Source: Streptomyces californicus (lineage in GTDB: Bacteria; Actinomycetota; Actinomycetes; Streptomycetales; Streptomycetaceae). Taken from it: a DNA stretch of 64,000 nucleotides. Below are positions 42,121-49,278 of this stretch, piece by piece. The stretch lies in contig NZ_JNZZ01000011.1 in NCBI RefSeq assembly GCF_000717645.1, positions 124,001 to 188,000 on the forward strand, read 5' to 3'. How positions within the stretch are numbered: the stretch's first letter is position 1; each line of letters starts with the position of its first letter. The position numbers and the translations under genes were made by a program. The notes under the pieces were generated by a model. It did no database searches and was not told the origin of the DNA. It worked only from the letters and a program-made list of their open reading frames with translations.

Positions 42121-42778
42121 CGGCGGCGGGGGCTGCCGGCCTCGCTTCCCGTAGCCGCCGGGCGGCTGTACGGCGGTCGGTGGGCGACCGCCCCCGGCGG
42201 CCAGGCGGGCGCCCCACGGCGGCCCGGCGATCACGCCGCGACTGCACGGCGATCACCCCGCGACGGTCCGGCGGGTGCTCTCGGACGGCCCGCGACGGCC
42301 CGGCGGGCGCTCGCGGGCGCCCCGCGAAGGTCCGGCGGGCGCTCATGGGCGCCCGGGGTGGAACACGCCGCCCGGCCGCTCGGGCCTGAACCCAAGGCCG
42401 CCCGCTCGGAGCCGAACCCAGGGCCGCCGCCCCGGCCGCTCGGAGCCGAACCGAACCCAGGGCTGCCGCTTCCGGCCGCTCGCGGCTGATCCCGAGGCCG
42501 CGTGAGCGGCGTGGACGCCCGGCCGCTCGCGGGCGCGTGAGCGGGGACACTCGGCCGCTCGCGCACGCGTGATGTTTGTCATGCGCGCTTCCCCGCCCTG
42601 GCGGCGGCCCATCGCGCCGGATCCGTGCCGGGACGCGGCTTATGGCGGCGCATATGACAGGGGCCGGTTCACCCGCGCCATTCCGTTCCCCCGCCACGGG
42701 CCGCTATCGTCCCCGACTGGCGGATCGTCGATCGGCGACCCGCCGCGCCCTCGGGGGGAGGGAAGGAAACCCGAACCG
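42121..42778. other. 658-bp spacer with CGGCCGCTCG-rich repeats
   Basis: Between 42360 and 42570 the motif GGCCGCTCG and variants with GAGCCGAACCCAGGG recur irregularly, while 42200-42350 repeats GGCGGGCGCTC / CCCGCGA blocks. Open frames here are low-complexity. The promoter of the REC-PP2C gene should lie near 42640-42770. No RNA gene recognised. Confidence 0.45.
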
Positions 42779-44197
42779 ATGCCCGTACCCGTACCGCAGC
42801 AGCGTTCCGCTTCCGCTGCGGAGACCTCGCACGGCGATCTCACCCTGCTGGTGATCGAGGACGACCCGGCGGGCACCACCATCACCGTCCCCGAGCTCTC
42901 GGCAGCGGCCGGGACCCGGGTCCGTGTCCGTACCGCCCGCAACCTCACCGAGGCCGCGCGGCTGCTCACCGACGACGTCGACTGCATCCTCCTGGACCTC
43001 GCCCTGCCGGCCACCGGCGCGGGCAACGGTCCGGTGGCAGACCCCGGGACCGGCGCGGGGGCCGAGGCGGCGACCGGCCCCGAGGAGGAGCAGCTCTCCG
43101 CGCGGGCCGACGAGCTGGCCGCCCTCACCCACGTACTCCGTCTCGCCCCGCACCACGCGGTTCTCGCGCTGACCGCGCAGGACGACACGGAGCTGGCCGC
43201 CGAGGCCGTACGCGTCGGGGCGCAGGACTACCTCTTCCGGGGCGAGCTGGACGCGCGGGTCCTGAGCCGCGCCATCCGGTACGCGGTGGAGCGCAAACGC
43301 GCCGACATCGCCCAGCACCAGCTCACCGAATCCCGGCTGCGCGCCCAGGAGAACGCCCGGCTGGAACGCGGGCTGCTCCCCACCCCGCTGCTGGACGGCT
43401 CCGGGCTGAGCTTCGCCGCCCGCTACCGCCCCGGCCGCAGCCGCGCCCTGCTCGGCGGCGACTTCTACGACGTCGTCCGCACCCCGGACGGCACGGTGCA
43501 CGCGATGATCGGCGACGTCTGCGGCCACGGCCCGGACGAGGCCGCGCTCGGCGTCGAGCTGCGGATCGCCTGGCGGGCGCTGACCCTGGCCGGGCTGTGC
43601 GGGGACGATCTGCTCGCCACCCTCCAGCAGGTGCTGGAGCACGAGCGGCAGAGCGAGGAGATCTTCGCGACGCTCTGCACGGTCGACATCGCTCCCGACG
43701 GACGTCAGGCGGGACTCTGCCTGGCCGGGCACCCGGCACCGCTGCTGGCCCGCCACGGCCGGCCCGCCCGACTCCTCCCGTACGAGGACGGCGGCCCGGC
43801 GCTGGGGCTGCTCCCCCGGGCCCGGTGGCCGCGCCGGCAGGTGGAGCTGGGCGGCGCCTGGAGCCTGATGCTGTACACGGACGGGCTCATCGAGGGACGC
43901 GTGGGCACCGGCGGCAGTGAGCGGCTGGGCCAGGACGGCATGGCGGCGATGGTCAACAGCCGGCTGGAACAGGGGCTGACGGGAGACGAACTGCTGGAGG
44001 CGGCGGTCTCCGAGGTCCGGGAGCTGAACGGCGGCGAGCTGACCGACGACGTGGCGGTCCTCCTGCTGGGGCGCGATCCGGAGCGCATACGACGATGGGG
44101 CGGCAGCGCACCGCGCTCCCACCCCGCGTCCGTCGACCGGCCGCCGTCGTCAACGCCGCCCGTGCGGGCGGCGGGGGCTCATCGCCCGCCGTTGTAG
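42779..44197 (+). CDS. Response-regulator-linked PP2C (SpoIIE/RsbU-type) phosphatase
   Basis: 472 aa. The receiver-like domain (residues about 20-160: LLVIEDDPAGTTITVPEL, phosphoacceptor Asp in CILLDLALP, QDDTELAAEAVRVGAQDYLFRGEL) contains a low-complexity insert after the Asp. A helical linker (RYAVERKRADIAQHQLTESRLRAQENARLERGLLP) leads to the PP2C domain with LLGGDFYDVVRTPDGTVHAMIGDVCGHGPDEAALGVELR, the paired metal-binding Asp (GGDFYD, IGDVCGHG), and LTDDVAVLLLG. Such proteins dephosphorylate anti-sigma-factor antagonists. Its last 19 nt overlap the convergent DUF2516 gene. Confidence 0.92.
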   Translation: MPVPVPQQRSASAAETSHGDLTLLVIEDDPAGTTITVPELSAAAGTRVRVRTARNLTEAARLLTDDVDCILLDLALPATGAGNGPVADPGTGAGAEAATGPEEEQLSARADELAALTHVLRLAPHHAVLALTAQDDTELAAEAVRVGAQDYLFRGELDARVLSRAIRYAVERKRADIAQHQLTESRLRAQENARLERGLLPTPLLDGSGLSFAARYRPGRSRALLGGDFYDVVRTPDGTVHAMIGDVCGHGPDEAALGVELRIAWRALTLAGLCGDDLLATLQQVLEHERQSEEIFATLCTVDIAPDGRQAGLCLAGHPAPLLARHGRPARLLPYEDGGPALGLLPRARWPRRQVELGGAWSLMLYTDGLIEGRVGTGGSERLGQDGMAAMVNSRLEQGLTGDELLEAAVSEVRELNGGELTDDVAVLLLGRDPERIRRWGGSAPRSHPASVDRPPSSTPPVRAAGAHRPPL

Positions 44198-44514
44198 GGC
44201 CCGTACGGGCCGTCGCTGCTGGAACCGCCCCGGCGGCCGCCGCCACCCGAGACCGCCTTGAGCGCGGGACGCACGTCGACCATGAACACGATCGACGCGA
44301 CGACGCCCGCGAGCTGGAGGAAGAGGATCGGGATGAGCAGGTTCACCGCGACGGCGACGCCCAGGATCACCAGCCAGAAGGACTTCTGCTTCTTGTCGGC
44401 GGCGCGGTAGGCGTCCTCACGCGCGGTCGCCGCGAAGACGAACGCGACCACGGCCAGCACCAGCATCCCCAGATAGAGCAGCTGGAGGAGCGAGCCGAAC
44501 GCTGAGAGCAACAT
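44179..44514 (-). CDS. DUF2516 family membrane protein
   Basis: 111 aa. Three hydrophobic segments: GSLLQLLYLGMLVLAVVAFVFAA, SFWLVILGVAVAVNLLIPILFLQLAGVVASIVFMV (two helices). A charged loop TAREDAYRAADKKQK lies between the first and second segments. The C-terminus is Gly/Arg/Ser/Tyr-rich (GGGGRRGGSSSDGPYGPYNGGR). This matches the small actinobacterial DUF2516 family of unknown function. It converges on and overlaps the phosphatase gene by 19 nt. Confidence 0.85.
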   Translation of the reverse strand: MLLSAFGSLLQLLYLGMLVLAVVAFVFAATAREDAYRAADKKQKSFWLVILGVAVAVNLLIPILFLQLAGVVASIVFMVDVRPALKAVSGGGGRRGGSSSDGPYGPYNGGR

Positions 44515-44665
44515 GGTGTGTACCGCCTAGTGAGTGGATGAGCGCCCTGCGGCCGAGAGGGCCAAGGTACCGGGACAACGAGTCGGCCACCCGAAATGGT
44601 GCCCGTCCCGCGTCCCGGTCACGCGTGCCGCGCCCCGGGCAGAACCCTTATGGACCCCGTAGGGG

Positions 44666-45382
44666 TCACGCGCCGGCGGGCGGCGTGGTCTTCTTGGCCG
44701 CCGGCTTGCGCGGCGCGGGCGCCTTCTTCGCGGGCGCGGCCTTGGCCTCGGCGGCCTTGGCCGGAGCACCGGGCGCGGCCTTGGTCGCGGCGGGCTTGGC
44801 GGTGGCGGGCTTCGCCGGGGTGGACGGCTTGGCGGCGGCGGGCTTCACGGTGCCGCCGGCCGCCGGAGCGGTCCCGGTGACACCGGTGGAGGCCGCCTTC
44901 GGGGACGCCTTCGGCTCGCTCTTCGGGTCGGCCTCGATGACGGCGGCGATCTCGACGATCTCGTCGGCCGTCTCGCCGCGCCAGGTGCGCACGGTCTGCT
45001 CGCCGTGCTCGGCGACCTTCTCGTACGTCTCGCGGGCCTTGATCGCGTACTCGGCGGCCACGCCCACGCTGCGGAGCGCCAGGTCCTGGGCGGTCTCGCC
45101 CAGCTTCTTCAGGTCGGCGGAGTCGAAGGAGCCGAACACCTCGGTGACCTTCGCCTGCACAGTGGCCTGGGCCTCCTTGGCCTGCGTGGTCACCTTCTCC
45201 TGCACGGCCTTGGGGTCGGTGTTGCGCACGGCGTCGATCCGCTCGGGCGCCTCGGCCCGCAGCTGCTCGATCAGCGCCGGGATCTTGAGCGCCTGCTGCA
45301 CGGCCAGGTCGGCGGTGCCGGCGGCGAAGTAGAGGGGGGTGGGGTCGGTGAGGGTCTTGCGCAGGTCATCGGTGATGGCCAT
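44666..45382 (-). CDS. HBHA-like protein with Lys/Ala/Pro-rich tail
   Basis: 238 aa. The N-terminal 150 residues are helical and coiled-coil-like (DDLRKTLTDPTPLYFAAGTADLAVQQALKIPALIEQLRAEAPERIDAVRNTDPKAVQEKVTTQAKEAQATVQAKVTEVFGSFDSADLKKLGETAQDLALRSVGVAAEYAIKARETYEKVAEHGEQTVRTWRGE). The tail repeats KPAAAK, APAKKA and similar. This is the plan of mycobacterial heparin-binding hemagglutinin, whose Lys-rich tail binds polyanions; in Streptomyces a role at the cell surface, on lipids or on DNA is possible. The start of the XRE-type gene is 600 bp upstream in the same direction. Confidence 0.85.
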   Translation of the reverse strand: MAITDDLRKTLTDPTPLYFAAGTADLAVQQALKIPALIEQLRAEAPERIDAVRNTDPKAVQEKVTTQAKEAQATVQAKVTEVFGSFDSADLKKLGETAQDLALRSVGVAAEYAIKARETYEKVAEHGEQTVRTWRGETADEIVEIAAVIEADPKSEPKASPKAASTGVTGTAPAAGGTVKPAAAKPSTPAKPATAKPAATKAAPGAPAKAAEAKAAPAKKAPAPRKPAAKKTTPPAGA

Positions 45383-45418
45383 GACTGTGGTCCTCCCGGA
45401 TCATCGAACCAGCCGCTG

Positions 45419-45988
45419 TCAGCTGTGAGGGTCGTGGTCTTTGCCGGCGTCCGCGTCGGGCCCGGCCTGTACGTGGGGCCCGGCGTGCGTCCCGGGCGCG
45501 GCTTCCGCGCCGGAGCCGGCTTCCGCGTCAGCGCCGGCCTTCGTGTCGGAGCCGGCCTTCGTGTCGGAGCCGGCCTTCGTGTCGGAGCCGGCCTTCGTGT
45601 CGGAGCCGGCCTTCGTGTCGGCTTCCGTGTCGGGCGCGGGGGCGTACCCGTTCTCGCGGCGGAAGGAGTCGTAGATCTGGAGCAGAACGCTCTTCTGCCG
45701 CTCGTTGATCGACGGATCGGCCAGGATGACCGCCCGCGTCTCCAGCTCCTCCCGCTCCCGCTCGTCCAGAATCCCCGCACGCACGTACAGGGTCTCGGCC
45801 GAGATCCGCAGCGCCTTGGCGACCTGCTGGAGCACGTCCGCACTGGGCTTGCGCAGACCGCGCTCGATCTGGCTGAGATACGGGTTCGACACCCCGGTCG
45901 CATCGGCGAGCTGCCGCAACGAGAGCTGCGCCGCACGACGCTGCTCCCGCAGGTACTCCCCGAGATTGCCGACGTTGAGTGATGCCAT
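45419..45988 (-). CDS. XRE-family helix-turn-helix regulator with repeat tail
   Basis: 189 aa. The N-terminal NVGNLGEYLREQRRAAQLSLRQLADATGVSNPYLSQIERGLRKPSADVLQQVAKALRISAETLYVRAGIL is a textbook Cro/C1-type HTH (recognition helix NPYLSQIERG). DEREREELETRAVILADPSINERQKSVLLQIYDSFRREN is a helical dimerisation region. The C-terminal 70 residues contain the hexapeptide DTKAGS repeated and an Ala/Gly/Asp/His tail. A perfect TTGCAAGC dyad lies just upstream of the ATG. It is directly upstream of the HBHA-like gene and probably controls itself and possibly that gene. Confidence 0.9.
   Translation of the reverse strand: MASLNVGNLGEYLREQRRAAQLSLRQLADATGVSNPYLSQIERGLRKPSADVLQQVAKALRISAETLYVRAGILDEREREELETRAVILADPSINERQKSVLLQIYDSFRRENGYAPAPDTEADTKAGSDTKAGSDTKAGSDTKAGSDTKAGADAEAGSGAEAAPGTHAGPHVQAGPDADAGKDHDPHS
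45536..45625. repeat. In-frame 18-bp tandem repeat (4 perfect copies plus one variant)
   Basis: GGCCTTCGTGTCGGAGCC repeats at 45536, 45554, 45572 and 45590, with a diverged copy at 45608. On the coding strand it gives DTKAGS hexapeptides in the regulator tail. The near-identity of the copies suggests recent slippage. Confidence 0.9.
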
Positions 45989-46017
45989 GACTCGATACTG
46001 CACACCCCTGCTAACTA

Positions 46018-46037
46018 TTGCAAGCAGCCGCTTGCAA
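46018..46037. promoter_or_regulatory. TTGCAAGC-N4-GCTTGCAA operator
   Basis: A perfect 8-bp dyad with a 4-bp spacer, 29 bp upstream of the XRE-type regulator start. Cro/C1-type repressors bind this kind of compact palindrome, so autoregulation is likely. Confidence 0.6.
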
Positions 46038-46154
46038 AAGTGTCCCACGCCACGGTGTGAGGCGGCGGCGACGCGCAGCGGCGGTCGGCGCTTCGCAGGG
46101 GATTTCCGTCAGCGGTCGACCGGCCACTGCCCCGCTGTCGGCTCGTGGTCCGCC

Positions 46155-46331
46155 GTGGCCGAGGCGCTGGATCGGATCGGGATCGATCGACCGCCCGGAT
46201 TCACGCACGAGGTGGTCTTTCGCCGGTGCCGCTCCTGCCGGAAGCTCGACATCGTGCGGGAGGAGGACCTCGTCTGCGTCTTCTGCGGCGAGGACCTGCC
46301 GAGGGAGTGGAACATGGGGGAGCACGGGTGA
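46155..46331 (+). CDS. Small zinc-ribbon protein
   Basis: 58 aa from a GTG start. Cys25-x2-Cys28 (RRCRSCRK) and Cys41-x2-Cys44 (VCVFCGED) with a 12-residue gap make a compact zinc ribbon. The flanks are AEALDRIGIDRPPGFTHEVVF and LPREWNMGEHG. The stop codon overlaps the GTG of the next gene (GTGA), so the two products are made together. Family not recognised. A longer in-frame upstream region is antisense to the XRE regulator and excluded. Confidence 0.65.
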   Translation: MAEALDRIGIDRPPGFTHEVVFRRCRSCRKLDIVREEDLVCVFCGEDLPREWNMGEHG

Positions 46332-46780
46332 CTGGTCAGACCGCGAGGACCGCATCGCTCTGCGCGTGCGGCGGCATGGCCGTGCGGCGGGTGAACCAGT
46401 TCGTCCTCCAGGACGAGTTGTGGTGGGACTCGGAGTTCTCCTGCGGGTCCTGTGACACCCACCTGTGCGAACACGCCGGCCCGGGACCGGCACCTGATCA
46501 CGTGCGCGAGGCTCTCCTCGCGGCGCACGGGCCTGCCAGGCTGCGGTTGGCCGGTGCGGTTCCCAGCCCCGTCCCCGCTCTGAAGGTCTTACGGGAGGTC
46601 ACTGCGGCCTCGTTGTCGCGGGCCCGTGACCTGGTCGGGGAACTGAGCCGCGATGGCCTGGTGGGGACGTTGCCGGAGATGGAGTTCCTGATGGTCCGAC
46701 TGCGGGCGCGTGGCGTCCCCGTCGACATCGACGGGCCGCCGTGCCCCGGAGCCGCGTCCGGTGCCACGGGTCCCTCGTGA
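46328..46780 (+). CDS. Cys-rich protein with bL12 C-terminal-like domain
   Basis: 150 aa from GTG 46328. Residues 12-50 hold possible metal ligands (LCACGG, SCGSCDTHLCEH: Cys12, 14, 39, 42, 47 and His45, 49). Residues about 82-134 read VPALKVLREVTAASLSRARDLVGELSRDGLVGTLPEMEFLMVRLRARGVPVDI. This closely follows the ribosomal protein bL7/L12 C-terminal domain pattern (KxxVIKxVRExTGLGLKEAKDLV...EAExxKxxLExAGAxVEI). That domain recruits translational GTPases. The protein may therefore contact elongation factors or ribosome-bound GTPases; this is inference from similarity. Confidence 0.65.
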   Translation: MTGQTARTASLCACGGMAVRRVNQFVLQDELWWDSEFSCGSCDTHLCEHAGPGPAPDHVREALLAAHGPARLRLAGAVPSPVPALKVLREVTAASLSRARDLVGELSRDGLVGTLPEMEFLMVRLRARGVPVDIDGPPCPGAASGATGPS

Positions 46781-46784
46781 TGGG

Positions 46785-47714
46785 ATGAGCCGCATGGGCG
46801 AACCGACTCTGCGTGACCGCATCGAGCTGTACTACGCCACCGTGCCGTTGGGGTTCGCGGATGCGGAGGAGTTCGGGCCCCTGCGGCTCTTCGTACGGAA
46901 GGGGGAGGGCGCCCCGTACTACGGCGGCCCGAACCACGCGTACCCCGTCCCCGCCGGTCCGGCCCCCGTCTCCGCCGGTTCCGCTTCCGGTGGTCCCGCC
47001 ACCTGTTCCGCTTCTTCCGGTCCTGTGGGCACGGGCATCACCGCCGCCGATATCGCCCGCGTGCGCGCCCGGCAGCGCGAGCTCGGTGTGGCGGAGTCGT
47101 TCGAGTGGCTCGCCGAGGTGACACCGTCCCTGCGCGCTCTCGTCGAGGCGGCCGGGCTCCCGGTGGCGGAACGTCCGCTGATGGTTCTCGACCCGCACCA
47201 CCCGCTCCCCCCGCAGCCCCTGCCCGAGGGCGTCACCATCCGGGTCCTGGACGCGGACGACCTGGGCCTGCCCGCCGTGCTCGCGCTCCCCCGGCTGGCC
47301 TTCGCGGACGTGGGTACGGCGGTCGGTCCGGCAGGCCGGGCCGAATTGGCGGCTGTGGCCGAGAAGCTCGTGGCGGACGGCACGGTGGAGACGATCCGCC
47401 CCACGCTCCTCACCGGCCACAAGGTCCTCGCCGCCGCCTTCGCCCCGGACGGCACGCCTCTCGCTGCGGGCCACTACCACCCGGCGCGGGGCATCACCGA
47501 GATCGGCGGGATCGGCACGCTTCCCACCGCCCGCCGCCAGGGCCTCGGCGCCGCGGTCATGGCGGCCCTGGCCACCCATGCCCGCGAGCACGGCGTGCAC
47601 ACCGTCTTCCTCGCCTACGCGGAGGCCGCCGTCGCCCGCATCTACGCCCGCCTCGGCTTCCGGCCGGCGGGCACCACCCTGCTCATCGCCGACCAGCCGG
47701 CCCGGGGACAGTAG
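46785..47714 (+). CDS. GNAT-family N-acetyltransferase
   Basis: 309 aa. The N-terminal half (LRDRIELYYATVPLGFADAEEFGPLRLFVRKGEGAPYYGGPNHAYPVPA) is a substrate-side domain with a Pro/Ser/Gly-rich linker. The C-terminal GNAT core has KVLAAAFAPDGTPLAAGHYHPARGITEIGGIGTLPTARRQGLGAAVMAALATHAREHGVHTVFLAYAEAAVARIYARLGFRPAG, with the acetyl-CoA motif R-R-Q-G-L-G-A. Substrate unknown. It follows the bL12-like gene by 4 nt. The ATG at 46794 is an alternative start. Confidence 0.83.
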   Translation: MSRMGEPTLRDRIELYYATVPLGFADAEEFGPLRLFVRKGEGAPYYGGPNHAYPVPAGPAPVSAGSASGGPATCSASSGPVGTGITAADIARVRARQRELGVAESFEWLAEVTPSLRALVEAAGLPVAERPLMVLDPHHPLPPQPLPEGVTIRVLDADDLGLPAVLALPRLAFADVGTAVGPAGRAELAAVAEKLVADGTVETIRPTLLTGHKVLAAAFAPDGTPLAAGHYHPARGITEIGGIGTLPTARRQGLGAAVMAALATHAREHGVHTVFLAYAEAAVARIYARLGFRPAGTTLLIADQPARGQ

Positions 47715-47788
47715 CCGTGGCGCGGTGGATCCGGCAGCGGTGAGCGCGCCGAACGCGTAACGGGAGCGGCACCCCCGCCGGCACCGGC

Positions 47789-48514
47789 TCACGGGCGGCG
47801 CGCGACGAAGACGAACTCCTTGCCCGGCCGGTCGGGTGCGTCGCGTACGTCCTCCACCGTGAACCCCTGCGCGGTCAACTCCGCCTCGCTCTCCTCCCGT
47901 TCGCGGAAGCGCAGCGTGGAGTCCGAGATCAGCGTCTCCCCGTCGGCGGCGAACACGTACGTCCAGCGGAACGACACCAGCGGCTCGTTCACCTCCGTCA
48001 CCTCCACCCAGCTCTCGACCGCGCCGACGCCCGGGATCTGCGTCACGCGGCGGGACGCGTCGCGGTTCCAGCCCTCCCAGGCGCGCACGGCCGGGTTCCG
48101 GGTCTCGAAGACCAGGCGGCCGCCGGGCCGCAGCACTCCGTACGCGCCGCGCAGGGTCGCGCGCCACGCCTGCGGATCCGCGATCTCCTGGGCGACGTTC
48201 GCCGTCATGGTCGCCAGGTCCGCCCGCATCGGCGCAACGTCCGTGGCATCGCCGCAGATCCAGCGCACGCGCTCGCTCCCCGGTTTGGACCGCGCCACGT
48301 CGATCGACGCCAGGGCGGGATCGACGCCCACGACGTCGAGCCCGCGGCGGGCCAGCAGCAGGGCGAACTCCCCTGTCCCGCAACCGATGTCGAGCACGCG
48401 GCGCGCCCCGAACTCCTCCGCCATCGCGTCGTACGCGTCGAGGTCGCCGCGGTCCGGGTAGAGGTGGTCGTAGATCGCGGCGAGCCGTGGATGCCCGAAG
48501 CATGCGTCAGCCAT
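47789..48514 (-). CDS. SAM-dependent methyltransferase (methyltransferase type 11/25)
   Basis: 241 aa from ATG 48514. MADACFGHPRLAAIYDHLYPDRGDLDAYDAMAEEFGARRVLDIGCGTGEFALLLARRGLDVVGVDPALASIDVARSK contains motif I (VLDIGCGTGEFA) and the acidic GVDP. WICGDATDV and LRPGGRLVFETRNPAVRAWEGW follow. The family normally starts at MADACF. TACGTT 7 nt upstream fits a leaderless transcript, though ATG 48574 (20 codons longer) is possible. It diverges from the ArsR-type regulator. Confidence 0.85.
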   Translation of the reverse strand: MADACFGHPRLAAIYDHLYPDRGDLDAYDAMAEEFGARRVLDIGCGTGEFALLLARRGLDVVGVDPALASIDVARSKPGSERVRWICGDATDVAPMRADLATMTANVAQEIADPQAWRATLRGAYGVLRPGGRLVFETRNPAVRAWEGWNRDASRRVTQIPGVGAVESWVEVTEVNEPLVSFRWTYVFAADGETLISDSTLRFREREESEAELTAQGFTVEDVRDAPDRPGKEFVFVARRP

Positions 48515-48580
48515 GGGTCCGAACGTAGGGCCGCCGAGCCGGAAGGCCCACTCGTTTTCCTCGCCGGTCGCCATGGTTCA

Positions 48581-48606
48581 CAACATCTCTTTCGAAACAA
48601 CTGTTG
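48581..48606. promoter_or_regulatory. Nested dyad CAACA-n4-TTTCGAAA-n4-TGTTG
   Basis: TTTCGAAA (48590-48597) and the flanking CAACA/TGTTG arms (48581-48585, 48602-48606) share the same centre, 19 bp before the ArsR-type regulator ATG. It is a likely operator for that regulator and reaches the divergent methyltransferase promoter. Confidence 0.55.
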
Positions 48607-48624
48607 CAGGTTTAGTCTGCCCCC

Positions 48625-49278
48625 ATGACCTCCTCGCCCGCGCCCCCCGACGACTCCGCCCCGGAAAGCACCGAGAACGCTGAGAGCACCGAGAGCACCG
48701 GGCACAGCGCCCGGCTCGACACCGCCAGGTTGCGCGTGCTCGCCCACCCGTTGCGCGTGAACGTGCTGACCCTGCTCCGCCAGCGCGGCCCGTCGACAGC
48801 GACCCGGATCGCCGAACAGCTCGGCATCAAACCCGCCGCAGCCAGCTACCACCTGCGACGCCTCGCCGCGGGCGGGCTCATCGTGGAAGCGCCGGACCGC
48901 GGCACGGGACGCGAACGGTGGTGGAAGTCCGCGCACCACCAGTCGATCCACGATCCGGCCACCGAGCCCCCGGAGCAGCGCGAGGCCGGACGCGCCTACG
49001 CGCAGGCCGTCGCCCTCGCGTCCGTGGACCGCCTGCACCAGGCCGCCCAGGAGGTGCCGTCGCTGCCGGCGCAGTGGTACGAGGCCGCCGTGTACGCCGA
49101 CTTCGCCCTGTGGCTGACCCCGGAAGCCGTCGACCGGATGCGCGCAGAGATCTTCGACGTGGTCGCCCGCTACCGGCACAGCGAGGCCGAAGCGCCGCCC
49201 GGGGCCTCCCCGGTGTCCCTGCAGGTGCAGGCGTTCCCCGTACCCGGCACCGTGGACCTGGACACGGGCGGCCGATGA
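48625..49278 (+). CDS. ArsR-type winged-helix regulator (HTH_20)
   Basis: 217 aa. DTARLRVLAHPLRVNVLTLLRQRGPSTATRIAEQLGIKPAAASYHLRRLAAGGLIVEAPDRGTGRERWWKSAH is the winged helix with recognition helix KPAAASYHLRRL. The C-terminal half (AYAQAVALASVDRLHQAAQEVPSLPAQWYEAAVYADFALWLTPEAVDRMRAEIFDVVARYRH) is an effector or dimerisation region. No metal-binding CxC is present, so it senses something other than metal. Its stop codon overlaps the MFS start (ATGA). This regulator-exporter pair is common for efflux control in Streptomyces. Confidence 0.88.
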   Translation: MTSSPAPPDDSAPESTENAESTESTGHSARLDTARLRVLAHPLRVNVLTLLRQRGPSTATRIAEQLGIKPAAASYHLRRLAAGGLIVEAPDRGTGRERWWKSAHHQSIHDPATEPPEQREAGRAYAQAVALASVDRLHQAAQEVPSLPAQWYEAAVYADFALWLTPEAVDRMRAEIFDVVARYRHSEAEAPPGASPVSLQVQAFPVPGTVDLDTGGR

